A stretch of 64,000 nucleotides of DNA from Psychrobacter sp. JCM 18901 (GCF_000586435.1 NZ_BAWH01000009.1:53509-117508), one strand, 5' to 3'; counted from the stretch's first letter, positions 1 to 9,138 are shown. Numbers and translations are program-made. The notes: a model not told the origin generated them from the sequence alone.

Positions 1-368
1 GCGGTTTTTTTGTTATTGCTCTCTATAAATATTAGAGCATTTAACGCAAACCTATATTGGTATTGCTATTTAGCTCTTTTTAATTATATTTCAGTCTGTT
101 ATTTAACCTGAAGACTACTACCGACATTTTTCGATAAGTGTAGTGAGCTTGATTGAGTTCCGCTATTAGTTTTAAAGAGCTAAGTTGACGTTTAATTAAG
201 AAAAATATGTAAATCTCTTTGTTCATACAAAACTATTAGTATATAGTCAGTATTGAACATTTAGTAATAATACTAATACAAATTATAATAAATAGTTACA
301 CTTTGTATTAGTATCGCTGTAATTGATTGAATAATTATATAAATGTTATTTTCACTAAAGGGATTTAC
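1..368. other. Intergenic region upstream of the alanine symporter
   Basis: No convincing gene is visible. The window opens in a T-run (about 5-11) that could be the tail of a terminator of a gene to the left. The stretch is AT-rich and holds a 13-bp perfect inverted repeat (270-314, listed separately). A Shine-Dalgarno-like AAAGGGA lies at about 356-362, correctly placed for a start at 369. Promoter elements must lie here, but I cannot single out a -35/-10 pair. Confidence 0.5.
270..314. repeat. 13-bp perfect inverted repeat, possible operator
   Basis: ATACTAATACAAA (270-282) is repeated as its exact reverse complement TTTGTATTAGTAT (302-314) with a 19-nt AT-rich spacer. It lies about 55 bp upstream of the probable start of the symporter gene. 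It could be a two-half-site operator or an mRNA 5' hairpin. No protein is identified as its reader. Confidence 0.45.
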
Positions 369-1905
369 ATGAAAAAAATAATCTTTAGTCGCAACGATGC
401 TATTACTCAGCACGACTCTTGCGCAAGCAGCAGAACAATCAGGTTTAGCAGCATTTAGAGCAGGTCTCGATGGCTTTATGGCCAATATATTTGGCTGGTT
501 CGTCGACCTTATTTTCTTTTCAGTACCTCTTGGAGACGTCAGCTTCCCCCTCATTGTGGGTTGGTTATTAGTTGCCGCACTCGTATTCACTTTTTACTTT
601 GGATTTATTCAGTTTCGTCAAATAGGCCTGTCTCTAGATATTGTCAGAGGCAAATATACCGATCCAAATCCCGCCAATAAAGAAGAAGGCGAGGTCAGCC
701 ATTTTCAAGCCTTAGCTACTGCTCTATCAGGTACCGTTGGTCTTGGTAACATCGCAGGCGTTGGTGCAGCGCTTGCTATTGGTGGACCTGGCGCTACCTT
801 TTGGATGATTATGGTCGGCCTATTCGGTATGGCGACTAAGTTTGTAGAATGTACGCTAGGTGTCAAATACCGTACGGTACTACCATCTGGCGTCGTATCA
901 GGTGGCCCTATGTACTACCTAAGCCGCGGTATGGCTGAACGTGGTATGGGCGGATTAGGTAAGTTTCTGGCTGTTGGTTTTGCACTCATGTGTATATTGG
1001 CGACCTTTGGTGCCGGTAACATGTTCCAGGGTAACCAAGCCTTTGCAGTCATGAGCTCTACTTTTAGCATTCCAACGGACTACAGTGTATTCTTTGGTAT
1101 TGGCTTAGCGTTTTTAGTCGGTATGGTTATCATTGGTGGTATGCCTCGCATCGCAACCGTTACCGAAAAAGTCGTACCCTTTATGGCTTTGTTATACATT
1201 ACTATGGCAGTAATCGTACTGATTGCTAACTTTAATCATATTGGCACTACATTTGGCGAGATTTTCTCGGGTGCCTTCACTGGTGCTGGTGTAGCTGGTG
1301 GCTTTATTGGCGCATTGATTCAAGGTTTAAAACGTGCCACTTTCTCTAACGAAGCGGGTGTTGGTTCAGCCGCTATTGCTCACTCAGCGGTAAAAACTAA
1401 AGAGCCTGCTACTGAAGGTTTAGTAGCGCTATTAGAGCCTTTCATTGATACGGTTGTTATCTGTACGATGACGGCGCTTGTTATTACTATCTCTGGGGTG
1501 AACACTGCCGCAAACTTGCAAACCCAAGCGCTTACTGGTGTGGATCTAACCCGTGCAGCCTTTATGGAAACGGCACCTATCTTCCAGTATTTCCTAGCGG
1601 TTGCGGTATTGTTATTTGCTTTCTCAACGATGATTTCATGGTCATACTATGGTCTAAAAGCTTGGACTTACCTTTTCGGTGAAGGTAAAGGCGGCGAGAT
1701 GATATACAAACTTATCTTCTTAATCTTCGTTGTTATCGGTACTATCGTACAGTTCAGCTTCGTTATCGACTTCTCAGATGCGGCTCTATTCGCTATGGCT
1801 ATCTTTAACATCATAGGTCTGTACTTCTTGATGCCAATTGTGAAAAGAGAGGTTAATTCTTTCATAGCGCGTGTGAAAAGTGGTGAAATTAAGAAGTATA
1901 AATAA
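369..1905 (+). CDS. Alanine/glycine:cation symporter (AGCS family)
   Basis: Integral membrane symporter that imports alanine or glycine with Na+ (or H+). The family is recognised from the long hydrophobic protein with AGCS-type segments such as GTVGLGNIAGVGAALAIGG, SGGPMYYLSRG and FSNEAGVGSAAIAHSA. The uninterrupted frame begins at ATG 397, but that start removes half of an obvious N-terminal hydrophobic signal. ATG 369 has a good ribosome site and reads MKKI; deleting one base at about 380-381 joins it to SLVATMLLLSTTLAQA, a convincing signal peptide. I therefore place the true start at 369 with a one-base error. The family is usually 450-540 residues, matching about 511 here. It is monocistronic, closed by a strong hairpin terminator. 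Substrate preference (Ala or Gly) cannot be decided from sequence. Confidence 0.9.
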
Positions 1906-1943
1906 TAGGTTCGATTGAACACTCTATTATAACTTGATAATTA

Positions 1944-1979
1944 AAAAAAGCCCGCCAAGATGAGTCTTGGCGGGCTTTT
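1944..1979. terminator. Bidirectional rho-independent terminator
   Basis: An 11-bp perfect GC-rich stem (1950-1960 with 1965-1975, loop TGAG) is flanked by A-run and T-run. It sits between the convergent symporter gene and gltS and can serve both strands. Confidence 0.9.
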
Positions 1980-2041
1980 CGATGGCTGGTATTTGTTATT
2001 TGCTAGATAGCTGTTAAGTTCTGATCTGTAACAGCATCAGC

Positions 2042-3316
2042 CTACATAAACGGCAGTTTAGTAAAAATCTGCAATATCGTGGCATTGACGATATCAACAA
2101 AGAACGCACCAACCATTGGCACGATTAGGAATGCTTTAGGTGAAGGCAAATAGCGATCGGTGACTGCCTGCATATTTGCAATTGCAGTCGGTGTCGCACC
2201 CATACCAAAACCACAATGCCCCGCTGATAATACAGCCGCGTCGTAGTCTTTACCCATAATTTTAAAAGTAATCAGGTACACGTAGATAATCATAATGATG
2301 GTCTGTACGACCAATATGACTAGCACAGGGCCTGCCAAATCGGTCAATTGCCACAGTTTTAATGATAACAATGCCATCGCCAAAAATAGACTTAAAGACG
2401 CATTACCAAGTACATCAATTGAGCGGTCAAACATATCAAAATTGAAGACCATCGTTAGCACATTGCGAATGATGACGCCGCCTGCCAATGCCCATACGAA
2501 AGTAGGCAGCTCAAACCATGTACCTTCAGCAACGATGGCCATCACATCGGCAAAAGCCAAAGCACCTGCGAATAGTGCCAAGGTTTCGATAGTAGAAGAA
2601 GCGGTGATAAAGCGCATGCTATCAGGCCTTTCAAAGATATCTTTATTACTACCTGCAGACTCCTCATCGTGTTTGGTACTATATAACGACTGTGCACCAG
2701 CAACTTTTTCGATATCGCTAGGATCAGGGTTGGCTGGCGTTGGTTTTAGTCCAAGTCGGTTAATCAAGCGACGGGCAACAGGACCACCAACGATACCACC
2801 CGCGACCAAACCATAAGTAGCAACCGCGATACCAAGCGTCGTCGCACCGACCACACCATAGTCTTGTTCTAACGTAATGCCCCAAGCGCCTGCTGTACCA
2901 TGACCACCTGTTAGAGCGATAGAACCTGTCACCAGACCGAGCAAAGGATCAAGTCCTAACGCACTTGCCATAGCCACACCAACGACGTCCTGCAATACAA
3001 TAAACACTGAAACAACGATAGTAAAAATCAATAATGGTGTGCCGCCTGCTTTTAATCGACTAAAATCAGCGCTCAGACCGATGGACGCAAAGAACATCAA
3101 CATGGTGGCGGTCTGTAATCCTTGATGAAAGTTAAAACTATATCCCCAAACCATATTGAGAGCATAGACAACAATCGCCGCGACCAAACCACCAGCAACC
3201 GGTTCTGGGATATTAAAGTCTTCTAGAAACTTTACTCTCCGCACCAAAAACCGCCCAAGAAGCAGTACTAGGGTGGCCAATATCAGGGTGTAATAACCGT
3301 TTAAGGTAATCTCCAT
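2042..3316 (-). CDS. gltS: Sodium/glutamate symporter GltS
   Basis: Na+-coupled glutamate importer of the ESS family in the inner membrane. The 424-residue length fits the family (about 400). The sequence starts MEITLNGYYTLILATLVLLLG and contains ESS hallmarks: RFLVRRV followed by FNIPEPVAGGL near residue 40, the re-entrant-loop region TGSIALTGGHGTAGAWG, and the second repeat segment AGHCGFGMGATPTAIANM near the C-terminus. About ten to twelve hydrophobic segments are interrupted by a charged cytoplasmic loop at roughly residues 190-235. The reading frame is intact. A long imperfect inverted repeat lies just upstream of the start (3344-3387). Confidence 0.95.
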   Translation of the reverse strand: MEITLNGYYTLILATLVLLLGRFLVRRVKFLEDFNIPEPVAGGLVAAIVVYALNMVWGYSFNFHQGLQTATMLMFFASIGLSADFSRLKAGGTPLLIFTIVVSVFIVLQDVVGVAMASALGLDPLLGLVTGSIALTGGHGTAGAWGITLEQDYGVVGATTLGIAVATYGLVAGGIVGGPVARRLINRLGLKPTPANPDPSDIEKVAGAQSLYSTKHDEESAGSNKDIFERPDSMRFITASSTIETLALFAGALAFADVMAIVAEGTWFELPTFVWALAGGVIIRNVLTMVFNFDMFDRSIDVLGNASLSLFLAMALLSLKLWQLTDLAGPVLVILVVQTIIMIIYVYLITFKIMGKDYDAAVLSAGHCGFGMGATPTAIANMQAVTDRYLPSPKAFLIVPMVGAFFVDIVNATILQIFTKLPFM

Positions 3317-3343
3317 AGGTTAATCCTTTCTATAAAATAAATT

Positions 3344-3387
3344 AACCTGAATTCGGGATAAATATGGCTTTATCTCGAATTCAGGTT
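3344..3387. repeat. 19-bp near-perfect inverted repeat upstream of gltS
   Basis: The arms 3344-3362 and 3369-3387 pair at 18 of 19 positions around a 6-nt loop; each arm contains GAATTC. It lies 28 bp before the gltS start and 68 bp after the barstar stop. It could be the terminator of the RNase/barstar unit, although no T-run follows it, or a regulator of gltS at DNA or RNA level. Confidence 0.6.
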
Positions 3388-3454
3388 TCTATGATGACGA
3401 ATAATTATCGGTGACTATCGGCGGTCAAGCTTGCAATATATAGGCTGTTAACGA

Positions 3455-3920
3455 CTAATTTTCTAACGCATAAGCTTCATTCTCAGATGGCACGATGATC
3501 CACAATTGTGGTTTGCCAAATTCTCTAAAGGCATCCTCAATGATGCTTTTAAAGACATTGAAGTCCTCAGTGTTTATCCTTTTGACGTCTGTCAAATCAA
3601 GCCTTAAATGAATTGCCTCACTGTCTGTTAGACAATCCCATGCACTGTCCCAGTTGTGTGAAAAATAACTAGGGAAGTCACAGGCCTTGCCTAAACTCGT
3701 CAATAGCTCAGTTTTTTTCGAGCGTGTCACCTACGGCTATAGTAACAGCCTGCGCAGGAATGCTAGTACCCAGTGCTGTACCGTTTTGGTTAATGTGGTC
3801 TTGATTCACGTGGCTTTGATTAACGTAGTGGATTGCTTGGTTCATACTGTCTCGATTCATATCGGCTTGGTTCGTATCCGCTTGTTTCATATTAGCTCGT
3901 TTCATATTAGCTCGTTTCAT
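3455..3920 (-). CDS. Barstar-family ribonuclease inhibitor with repeat-rich N-terminus (frameshifted)
   Basis: Probable cytoplasmic inhibitor of the RNase encoded just upstream. The C-terminal 90 residues show the barstar pattern: LTSLGKACDFPSYFSHNWDS followed by AWDCLTD, then a strand-helix pair and WIIVPSENE. The break is at a T7 run (3712-3718). With one base removed, the upstream frame (...AVTIAVGDTLEK) joins TELLTSLGK, giving a normal barstar start. I choose ATG 3920 because it follows the RNase stop by one base and has AGGTG seven bases upstream; an in-frame ATG at 3953 would overlap the RNase gene. Residues 1-45 are a five-residue periodic Asn/Met/Gln-rich stretch (MKRAN, MKRAN, MKQAD, TNQAD, MNRDS...) encoded by a 15-bp tandem repeat; ordinary barstars lack this. 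The alternative, that only 3455-3730 is translated, would remove the first barstar strand. Confidence 0.8.
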
Positions 3921-3921
3921 A

Positions 3922-4674
3922 TTAAGGCACCTGTAGTCTTTGGAAACTATCATAATGGTTGATAGTCAAGTAATAGACAGTAGGTGGGTTACCACCTGTG
4001 ACGATACGCCGTGCGCCGCGATGAGAGACACCAGGGGTGGGTACAGTATATTCGCGGTAGTAGCCTTGTGACTGGGCGGGTAGTCTGCCTTCACGGTTAT
4101 AAAACGTCGTGCCATCTTTATTTGGATATGGAAACGGACCACCTTGCTGAATAAGCGCAATCGTATTATCGACCTGTGCGTCACCTGTTATACCAGCACG
4201 GGCGACTTGGCTTGTATTATTATTTACGTCCTGCGATACCGTTGTCGACTCGATGCTATCAGCAAACAATGTCGAATTTAAATCGCCAAAGAAATAGAAA
4301 GCGACGGCGATTATAGCGATAAGGCTAAATAGTGTAGAGCCTAAGCTTCTTTTATTGGGTCTGCTGTTTTGGCTGCTACGATTTGAATTACGAGTTCTGT
4401 GATGGCTATTTCTATTGGCATTAGTAGGGGTATAGCTTGGAACATCTAATGCATTATCTTGGTCAAGGCTCAACGAAGATGAGGTCACTTCAGTGGCTCT
4501 CAATTGATTTTTGTCGTTACGGGCACTGTTAAAATAGACACTTTGTCCAACCGTTATAGGCTTCGCCAGTCTTGCTTTGCTAATATGAAAGAACACATCT
4601 TCACTTTGATTATCTACATCGATAAAGCCATAGCCTTTATCTTCATTCCAGTGCTTAATCTTGCCACTTTGCAT
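3922..4674 (-). CDS. Cold-shock-domain / transmembrane / guanyl-specific ribonuclease fusion
   Basis: A 250-residue three-part protein. Residues 1-65 form a cold shock domain with both RNA-binding motifs, KGYGFI (13-18) and DVFFHI (26-31). Residues 66-110 are a polar Asn/Ser/Arg linker. Residues about 112-132 are a single transmembrane helix (FSLIAIIAVAFYFFGD). Residues about 160-250 are a microbial RNase domain of the barnase/RNase Sa/N1 family: GGPFPYPNKDG, NREGRLP, YYREYTVPTPG, RRIVTGG and NHYDSF. By comparison with RNase Sa, the catalytic Glu (E208), Arg (R219, R223) and His (H240) are all present, so it should cleave RNA after G. Topology prediction puts the CSD in the cytoplasm and the RNase in the periplasm or outside. 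The next gene is its barstar-type inhibitor. Domain calls are strong; the biological role is inference. Confidence 0.88.
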   Translation of the reverse strand: MQSGKIKHWNEDKGYGFIDVDNQSEDVFFHISKARLAKPITVGQSVYFNSARNDKNQLRATEVTSSSLSLDQDNALDVPSYTPTNANRNSHHRTRNSNRSSQNSRPNKRSLGSTLFSLIAIIAVAFYFFGDLNSTLFADSIESTTVSQDVNNNTSQVARAGITGDAQVDNTIALIQQGGPFPYPNKDGTTFYNREGRLPAQSQGYYREYTVPTPGVSHRGARRIVTGGNPPTVYYLTINHYDSFQRLQVP

Positions 4675-4732
4675 AGTCGTACCGCTCCCTATAATTTAAA
4701 TGCATTGACTAAAATATTTATGATTTAAACGA

Positions 4733-4762
4733 AGAAACGCCAGCATAATTGCTGACGTTTCT
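4733..4762. terminator. Probable terminator of proA
   Basis: AGAAACGCCAGCA (4733-4745) pairs with TGCTGACGTTTCT at 12 of 13 positions around a short loop. It lies 34 bp past the proA stop on the minus strand. The T-tract is poor, so efficiency is uncertain. Confidence 0.5.
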
Positions 4763-4795
4763 GATTACTCGTTTTGATAGTCGATGCTAGTATGA

Positions 4796-6097
4796 TTAAG
4801 CACGAGTTTCGCCATGACCATAAACAATCCATTTCTGTGAAGTCAGACCTTCGAGACCGACAGGGCCGCGCGCATGGATTTTGTCCGTTGAGATACCAAT
4901 TTCAGCACCGAGACCGTATTCAAAACCATCAGCAAAACGGCTAGAGGCGTTAATCATAACGCTGGCCGAGTCCACTTCACGGATAAAGCGTTGCGACTTG
5001 GTATAGTTATCAGTGATGATGACATCGGTATGATGGCTGCCGTGCGTATTGATATGCTCAATCGCCTCATTAATACCTGAGACCACTTTTACCGCTAGGA
5101 TAGGAGCTAAATATTCAGTATCCCAATCTTCAGAGGTGGCCGCTGATAGATGACCTTTAAGCTTAGCATTTTCATTTAGGATAGCTTGTGACTTATCATC
5201 AAGGCGTAGTTGCATTGCGTCATCAGCAGCGACGATGGCTTCTGCTATTTTAGGTAATAGCTCATTAGCGACTGCTTCATCAACCAGTAGCGTCTCCATC
5301 GTGTTACAAGTGCCGTAGCGATGCGTTTTGGCATTGACGCTGACTTTGATCGCAATCTCAGGATCCGCATCACTATCAATAAAGGTATGGCAATTACCAT
5401 CTAAATGCTTGATCACAGGGACTTTGGCATCGTTGCTGATACGCGCAATCAGACCTTTACCACCACGTGGCACGATGACATCGACATATTCAGTCATGGT
5501 GATCAGCTCACCAACGGCTGCACGATCGGTCGTCTGTAGCACTTGTACGCTATGTTCTGATAGATCAGTATGGCTAAGACCTTTAATGATACATTTGGCA
5601 ATGGCTTGATTAGACTCAAATGCTTCAGAACCACCGCGTAAAATAATGGCATTGCCTGACTTGAGTGCCAGTGAGGCAGCCTCTAATGTCACATTGGGGC
5701 GCGACTCATAAATCATACCGACCACACCAAGTGGCACCCGCATTTTGCCCAGATGAATACCCGATGGCTGATAGGTCATGTCAGTGACTTCACCGATTGG
5801 GTCAGGAAGGCCAGCGACGTCTTTAAGACCTTGTAGCATACCGTTAAAACGTGCTTCGTTTAGCTCCAAGCGGTCGAGGAGTGCACTATCAAGATTGTTT
5901 TTTTGACCGTTGTCCATATCGATTTTATTGGCAGCCAATATGTCTTGTTTGGCATTGACCAGCTCATCATGAATGGCCAAGAGTGCTGAGTTTTTATCGC
6001 CAGTGTTGGCAGCAGCCAGTGCGCGAGAAGCGGCTCTTGCTTGCTTGCCGACAGACTGCATATAGGTCGTAATATCCGTAGTATTCGATTGACTCAT
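4796..6097 (-). CDS. proA: Glutamate-5-semialdehyde dehydrogenase (gamma-glutamyl phosphate reductase)
   Basis: Second enzyme of proline synthesis: reduces gamma-glutamyl phosphate to glutamate-5-semialdehyde with NADPH in the cytoplasm. The 433-residue protein matches ProA throughout, with [16 protein letters not shown] (cofactor region), [15 protein letters not shown], the catalytic-cysteine segment [15 protein letters not shown], and the C-terminal segment [19 protein letters not shown]. The frame is intact and the length normal (about 415-430). proB is not adjacent, so the gene appears to stand alone or with the doubtful small ORF upstream. Confidence 0.97.
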   Translation of the reverse strand: MSQSNTTDITTYMQSVGKQARAASRALAAANTGDKNSALLAIHDELVNAKQDILAANKIDMDNGQKNNLDSALLDRLELNEARFNGMLQGLKDVAGLPDPIGEVTDMTYQPSGIHLGKMRVPLGVVGMIYESRPNVTLEAASLALKSGNAIILRGGSEAFESNQAIAKCIIKGLSHTDLSEHSVQVLQTTDRAAVGELITMTEYVDVIVPRGGKGLIARISNDAKVPVIKHLDGNCHTFIDSDADPEIAIKVSVNAKTHRYGTCNTMETLLVDEAVANELLPKIAEAIVAADDAMQLRLDDKSQAILNENAKLKGHLSAATSEDWDTEYLAPILAVKVVSGINEAIEHINTHGSHHTDVIITDNYTKSQRFIREVDSASVMINASSRFADGFEYGLGAEIGISTDKIHARGPVGLEGLTSQKWIVYGHGETRA

Positions 6098-6109
6098 AAA
6101 TTATTTTCC

Positions 6110-6328
6110 TTATTTGATACAGGTTTTTTTATAACTAAAAGCGCCCAGTTTTATATAGGTAAAAGCACCTAAAAAGGCGAAAAATATCGCAAAAAAAAGA
6201 AGTTTTGAATGCCTACTTAGATAACGGTAGGTCATTATGCTATTTAACATAGAGCAGATTGGGACGATAGTAAAGATGATTTTGTGAACAGAATCCGCTT
6301 TGCAACGCTCTTGTAAGGGCTTATTCAA
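6110..6328 (-). CDS. Doubtful small ORF with one hydrophobic segment
   Basis: A 72-codon frame 12 bp upstream of proA on the same strand. Its C-terminal half contains one hydrophobic stretch (LLFFAIFFAFLGAFTYI) followed by lysines, like a small membrane protein. I see no convincing ribosome site and recognise no family. An internal start at the Met before TYRYLSRH would give a shorter protein. It may be non-coding leader sequence of proA. Confidence 0.25.
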   Translation of the reverse strand: MNKPLQERCKADSVHKIIFTIVPICSMLNSIMTYRYLSRHSKLLFFAIFFAFLGAFTYIKLGAFSYKKTCIK

Positions 6329-6530
6329 AGTAATATTGCTCGTGCTAAGCGGTATTTATTTAGAATAACCGCGTTATCAGTACTACACTATATCTTTACG
6401 TGTTTTTAACAGAATTGCGCTGTAAATACTAAGGTAGCTGCGAGATATCCTCAGTATAGTAAGCATTAAAACAGCAAGGCTATCAGTAGATAGTACTTAA
6501 TCTTATTATGACGAGTGATGGAGAAAGAAC

Positions 6531-6838
6531 ATGGCTACGAAAAATACAACTTATAAAAATTGGCTAACGGTTGGCTTGGTAGCAGGTGCTTTGGCATTAG
6601 GCGCTTGTAGCAAAAAAAAGACGACACACCGATGGAAACTGAAGCTGATACTACTGTAGATGCTCAAACCTCTGTAGAAGAAAGTGCGACAGCGAGTGAC
6701 AATGACGATGTGGCCGTTGCTAGTGCCGATAATGAGGGTATGGACGTTACCAATAACGATGATGTGGCAGTGGCGACAGCAGAAGATGCAGATATGATAG
6801 ATGGTACTGAAGACTCAGAGCATGTATCGACGTACTAA
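6531..6838 (+). CDS. Small acidic lipoprotein (frameshifted in an A8 run)
   Basis: A hypothetical lipoprotein of about 102 residues. ATG 6531 starts a signal peptide ending in the lipobox LGAC (Cys26), followed by three Lys. The A8 run at 6612-6619 then throws the frame; one more A joins it to DDTPMETEADTT and an acidic, Ala/Asp-rich tail ending SEHVSTY. The tail contains a short internal repeat, NDDVAVA, twice. No enzymatic domain is recognisable. It should be anchored to the outer or inner membrane through the lipidated cysteine. It is monocistronic with a terminator downstream. Confidence 0.7.
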
Positions 6839-6944
6839 TCGCATATTATAGAATGCACTAGCTACATATTAGATGTACTAAGCATATACTATAAATAGGC
6901 AGTTATCAGATAACACAACGTCTCGTATTCTAAAGTGATAAAAT

Positions 6945-6981
6945 AAAGCCCAGAGCGATAAATGCAGTCTGGGCTTTTTTT
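6945..6981. terminator. Rho-independent terminator
   Basis: AAAGCCCAGA (6945-6954) pairs with TCTGGGCTTT (6968-6977), followed by a run of T. It ends the small lipoprotein transcript. Confidence 0.8.
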
Positions 6982-7200
6982 GTATTCGTAGTTTGTTAGA
7001 AGCTGATTAACCCGTTGGTTAAATACAATATTTGCCTTTTTACTGCGTAATAAGAGACAATATGGCATTTTTCTCTTTGCCTCATCAGGCATATTACGAT
7101 AATGCATCTAGATGCTTGTACTATATATAGATATAGCATATAGATATAGCTCTTATTTTATTCGTGTTTTCACTCATATTTATTGGAAGTCTGCTGAACC

Positions 7201-8000
7201 ATGCTTGATACTGCAAAAAACCCGACTCGGCCTATCGCCCTAGACTTACAAGACATCCATAAAAGCTACGGCTCATTAGAGGTATTAAAAGGGGTATCCC
7301 TAACTGCCTATGATGGCGATGTTATCTCTATTTTGGGCTCATCTGGCTCAGGTAAGTCGACGTTGCTGCGTTGTATTAATCTTCTAGAAAACCCCAATCA
7401 TGGTCGTATCTTGATCGGTAATGAAGAGCTGATGCTAAAACCTGCCAAGTCAGGTGAGCTACAAGCAGCAGACGTGAAGCAGCTAGAAAGCTTGCGCGCA
7501 CGCGTCGGGTTTGTCTTTCAGAACTTCAACCTGTGGCCGCATAAGACAATTCTACAAAACATCATCGAAGGGCCAACGCAGGTCTTAAAGATTAAAAAAA
7601 GACCAAGCAATTAGTGATGCAGAAAAGCTGCTCGATAAAGTAGGCCTGCTCGACAAAAAAAGACGCTTATCCTGCCAACTTATCTGGTGGTCAGCGTCAG
7701 CGTGTCGCAATTGCCCGTGCGCTTGCTATGCAGCCACAAGTCCTATTGTTTGATGAACCAACCTCTGCGCTAGATCCTGAACTGGTCAATGAAGTGCTTG
7801 CAGTAATGCGTGAGCTAGCAGAAGAGGGGCGTACGATGCTTATCGTTACTCACGAAATGCGCTTTGCCCGTGAAGTATCAAGCAAAGTCGTCTTTTTACA
7901 TCAAGGTGTGGTTGAAGAAATTGGCACACCTGAGCAAGTCTTTGATAACCCTACCTCTGAGCGTGTTAAGGACTTTATGGCGTCACACCGTCCTACTTAG
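7201..8000 (+). CDS. Polar/basic amino acid ABC transporter ATPase (HisP/ArtP type, frameshifted twice)
   Basis: Cytoplasmic ATPase that powers the amino acid importer encoded downstream. Walker A is GSSGSGKST (46-54), the Q-loop region is [13 protein letters not shown], the signature [18 protein letters not shown], Walker [15 protein letters not shown] and the H-loop [11 protein letters not shown]. Two A7 runs (about 7591-7597 and 7652-7658) each shift the frame; correction gives one 266-residue protein. ATP-binding subunits of this family are normally 240-260 residues. The gene is first in a block with three binding proteins and two permeases, all of the polar amino acid family. The first binding protein starts 338 bp downstream, so the ATPase may have its own transcript. 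Confidence 0.9.
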
Positions 8001-8337
8001 TTATTAATTATTAGTTTTACGCTTAATATCATGTCTAATACAGGTGGTGGCAACACACTTGCCACCATTTGCCCTGCCAAACGTAAAATCACTGTAACGT
8101 AACCATTGTTGACTGTTTATTGCCCAATGATAACTATGAGTATGCAAAACGTTTGTTTTTGATATTTTACTCAGGTATTATCAAAAGGTTTATAGGCCGT
8201 CACGTCTCGTGGCTGTCTGTTATTCTGCTATCTATATTGCTTGTCTGGCAGGGACGTCAGAGAACAAAATATCAGAACCCTAAGTCAGAAAATCCTGTCA
8301 AAAACTTATGTAAAACCCATCAGAATTTAAGGAACGT
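8001..8337 (+). other. Intergenic region with a small hairpin before the binding-protein genes
   Basis: No credible gene. An 8-bp perfect stem (8046-8053 with 8059-8066) with a 5-nt loop is followed by only ATTT, so it is a weak terminator or an RNA processing/stability hairpin between the ATPase and the first binding protein. A promoter for the binding protein probably lies in 8100-8320 but I cannot pinpoint it. Confidence 0.4.
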
Positions 8338-9138
8338 ATGATGTCGAATTCTCGCCTATTGTGGTCATCGATGACCGTTACTGCTGCATTGATGTTGAGC
8401 GCTTGTAGCCAACCTGCCGATGAAACTACCGATGCCAACGCTGACGCCCCTGCAGCAGAAACCACTGGTAAAACCATTCGTATCGCTACCGAAGGCGCTT
8501 ACCCTCCATTCAACTACACCAATGCTGACGGCAGCTTGGCAGGTTTTGATATCGATGTTGCCAATGCCTTGTGTGATCAAATGCAAGCCAAGTGTGAAAT
8601 CGTTGCACAGGATTGGGACGGTATTATCCCAGGTCTATTGGCACAAAAATATGATGCCGTGATTGCAGGTATGTCTATCACCGCTGAGCGTCAAGAAAAA
8701 GTTGATTTCAGCGAGCCGTACTTTGCCAATACGATGGTATGGTTGACCAATACGGATGGTGGTTTTGATCCTATGGCGATTAAAGATGCAACGCTTGGTG
8801 GTCAACGTTCTACTACGCCAGGTGCTTATCTACAGGATAATTACGAAGGCAAAGAAGGCAACACAGTTCAGTTGTATGACAACTATGACAATGCCTATCT
8901 AGATCTAAAATCTGGTCGTAGCGATGCGGTATTGGCTGAAAAAGTTTCTGCCAAATCATGGTTAGCAGAAAATGCAGCGGGCTTCGGTATCGTTGGTGAT
9001 GAAATTGATAACGATGACAATATTGCCATTGCTGTACGTAAAGGTGACTCACTCAAAGCTGACTTTGACAAAGCATTGAGCGAGATCCGTAGTAACGGTG
9101 AGCTTGCACGTCTTGAGCAAATGAACTTTGGTCGATAA
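8338..9138 (+). CDS. Amino acid ABC transporter substrate-binding lipoprotein 1 (HisJ/ArgT-like)
   Basis: A 266-residue binding protein for a polar, probably basic, amino acid. The signal peptide ends in a lipobox with Cys23 (MLSAC), so the mature protein is membrane-anchored on the periplasmic side. SBP family 3 features follow: IRIATEGAYPPFNYTNADG, GFDIDVANALC, CEIVAQDWDGIIPGL and ITAERQEKVDFSEPYF. The frame is intact. The first of two consecutive ATGs (8338, 8341) is used; either is possible. It is followed by two close paralogues, suggesting gene duplication. Exact ligand (Arg, Lys, Orn or His) cannot be read from sequence. Confidence 0.9.
   Translation: MMSNSRLLWSSMTVTAALMLSACSQPADETTDANADAPAAETTGKTIRIATEGAYPPFNYTNADGSLAGFDIDVANALCDQMQAKCEIVAQDWDGIIPGLLAQKYDAVIAGMSITAERQEKVDFSEPYFANTMVWLTNTDGGFDPMAIKDATLGGQRSTTPGAYLQDNYEGKEGNTVQLYDNYDNAYLDLKSGRSDAVLAEKVSAKSWLAENAAGFGIVGDEIDNDDNIAIAVRKGDSLKADFDKALSEIRSNGELARLEQMNFGR

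Noticed and set aside
7108..7160. Short AT-rich GATATAGC-like repeats before the ABC ATPase
   Set aside because: Too short and of too low complexity to call a functional repeat.
7614..7728. Interpretation of the HisP-like ATPase as a pseudogene
   Set aside because: Both breaks are at A7 runs, all motifs are intact, and the same error pattern affects essential genes.
8120..8341. 73-codon frame upstream of binding protein 1
   Set aside because: No ribosome site, biased composition typical of non-coding sequence, and it runs into the start of the real gene.
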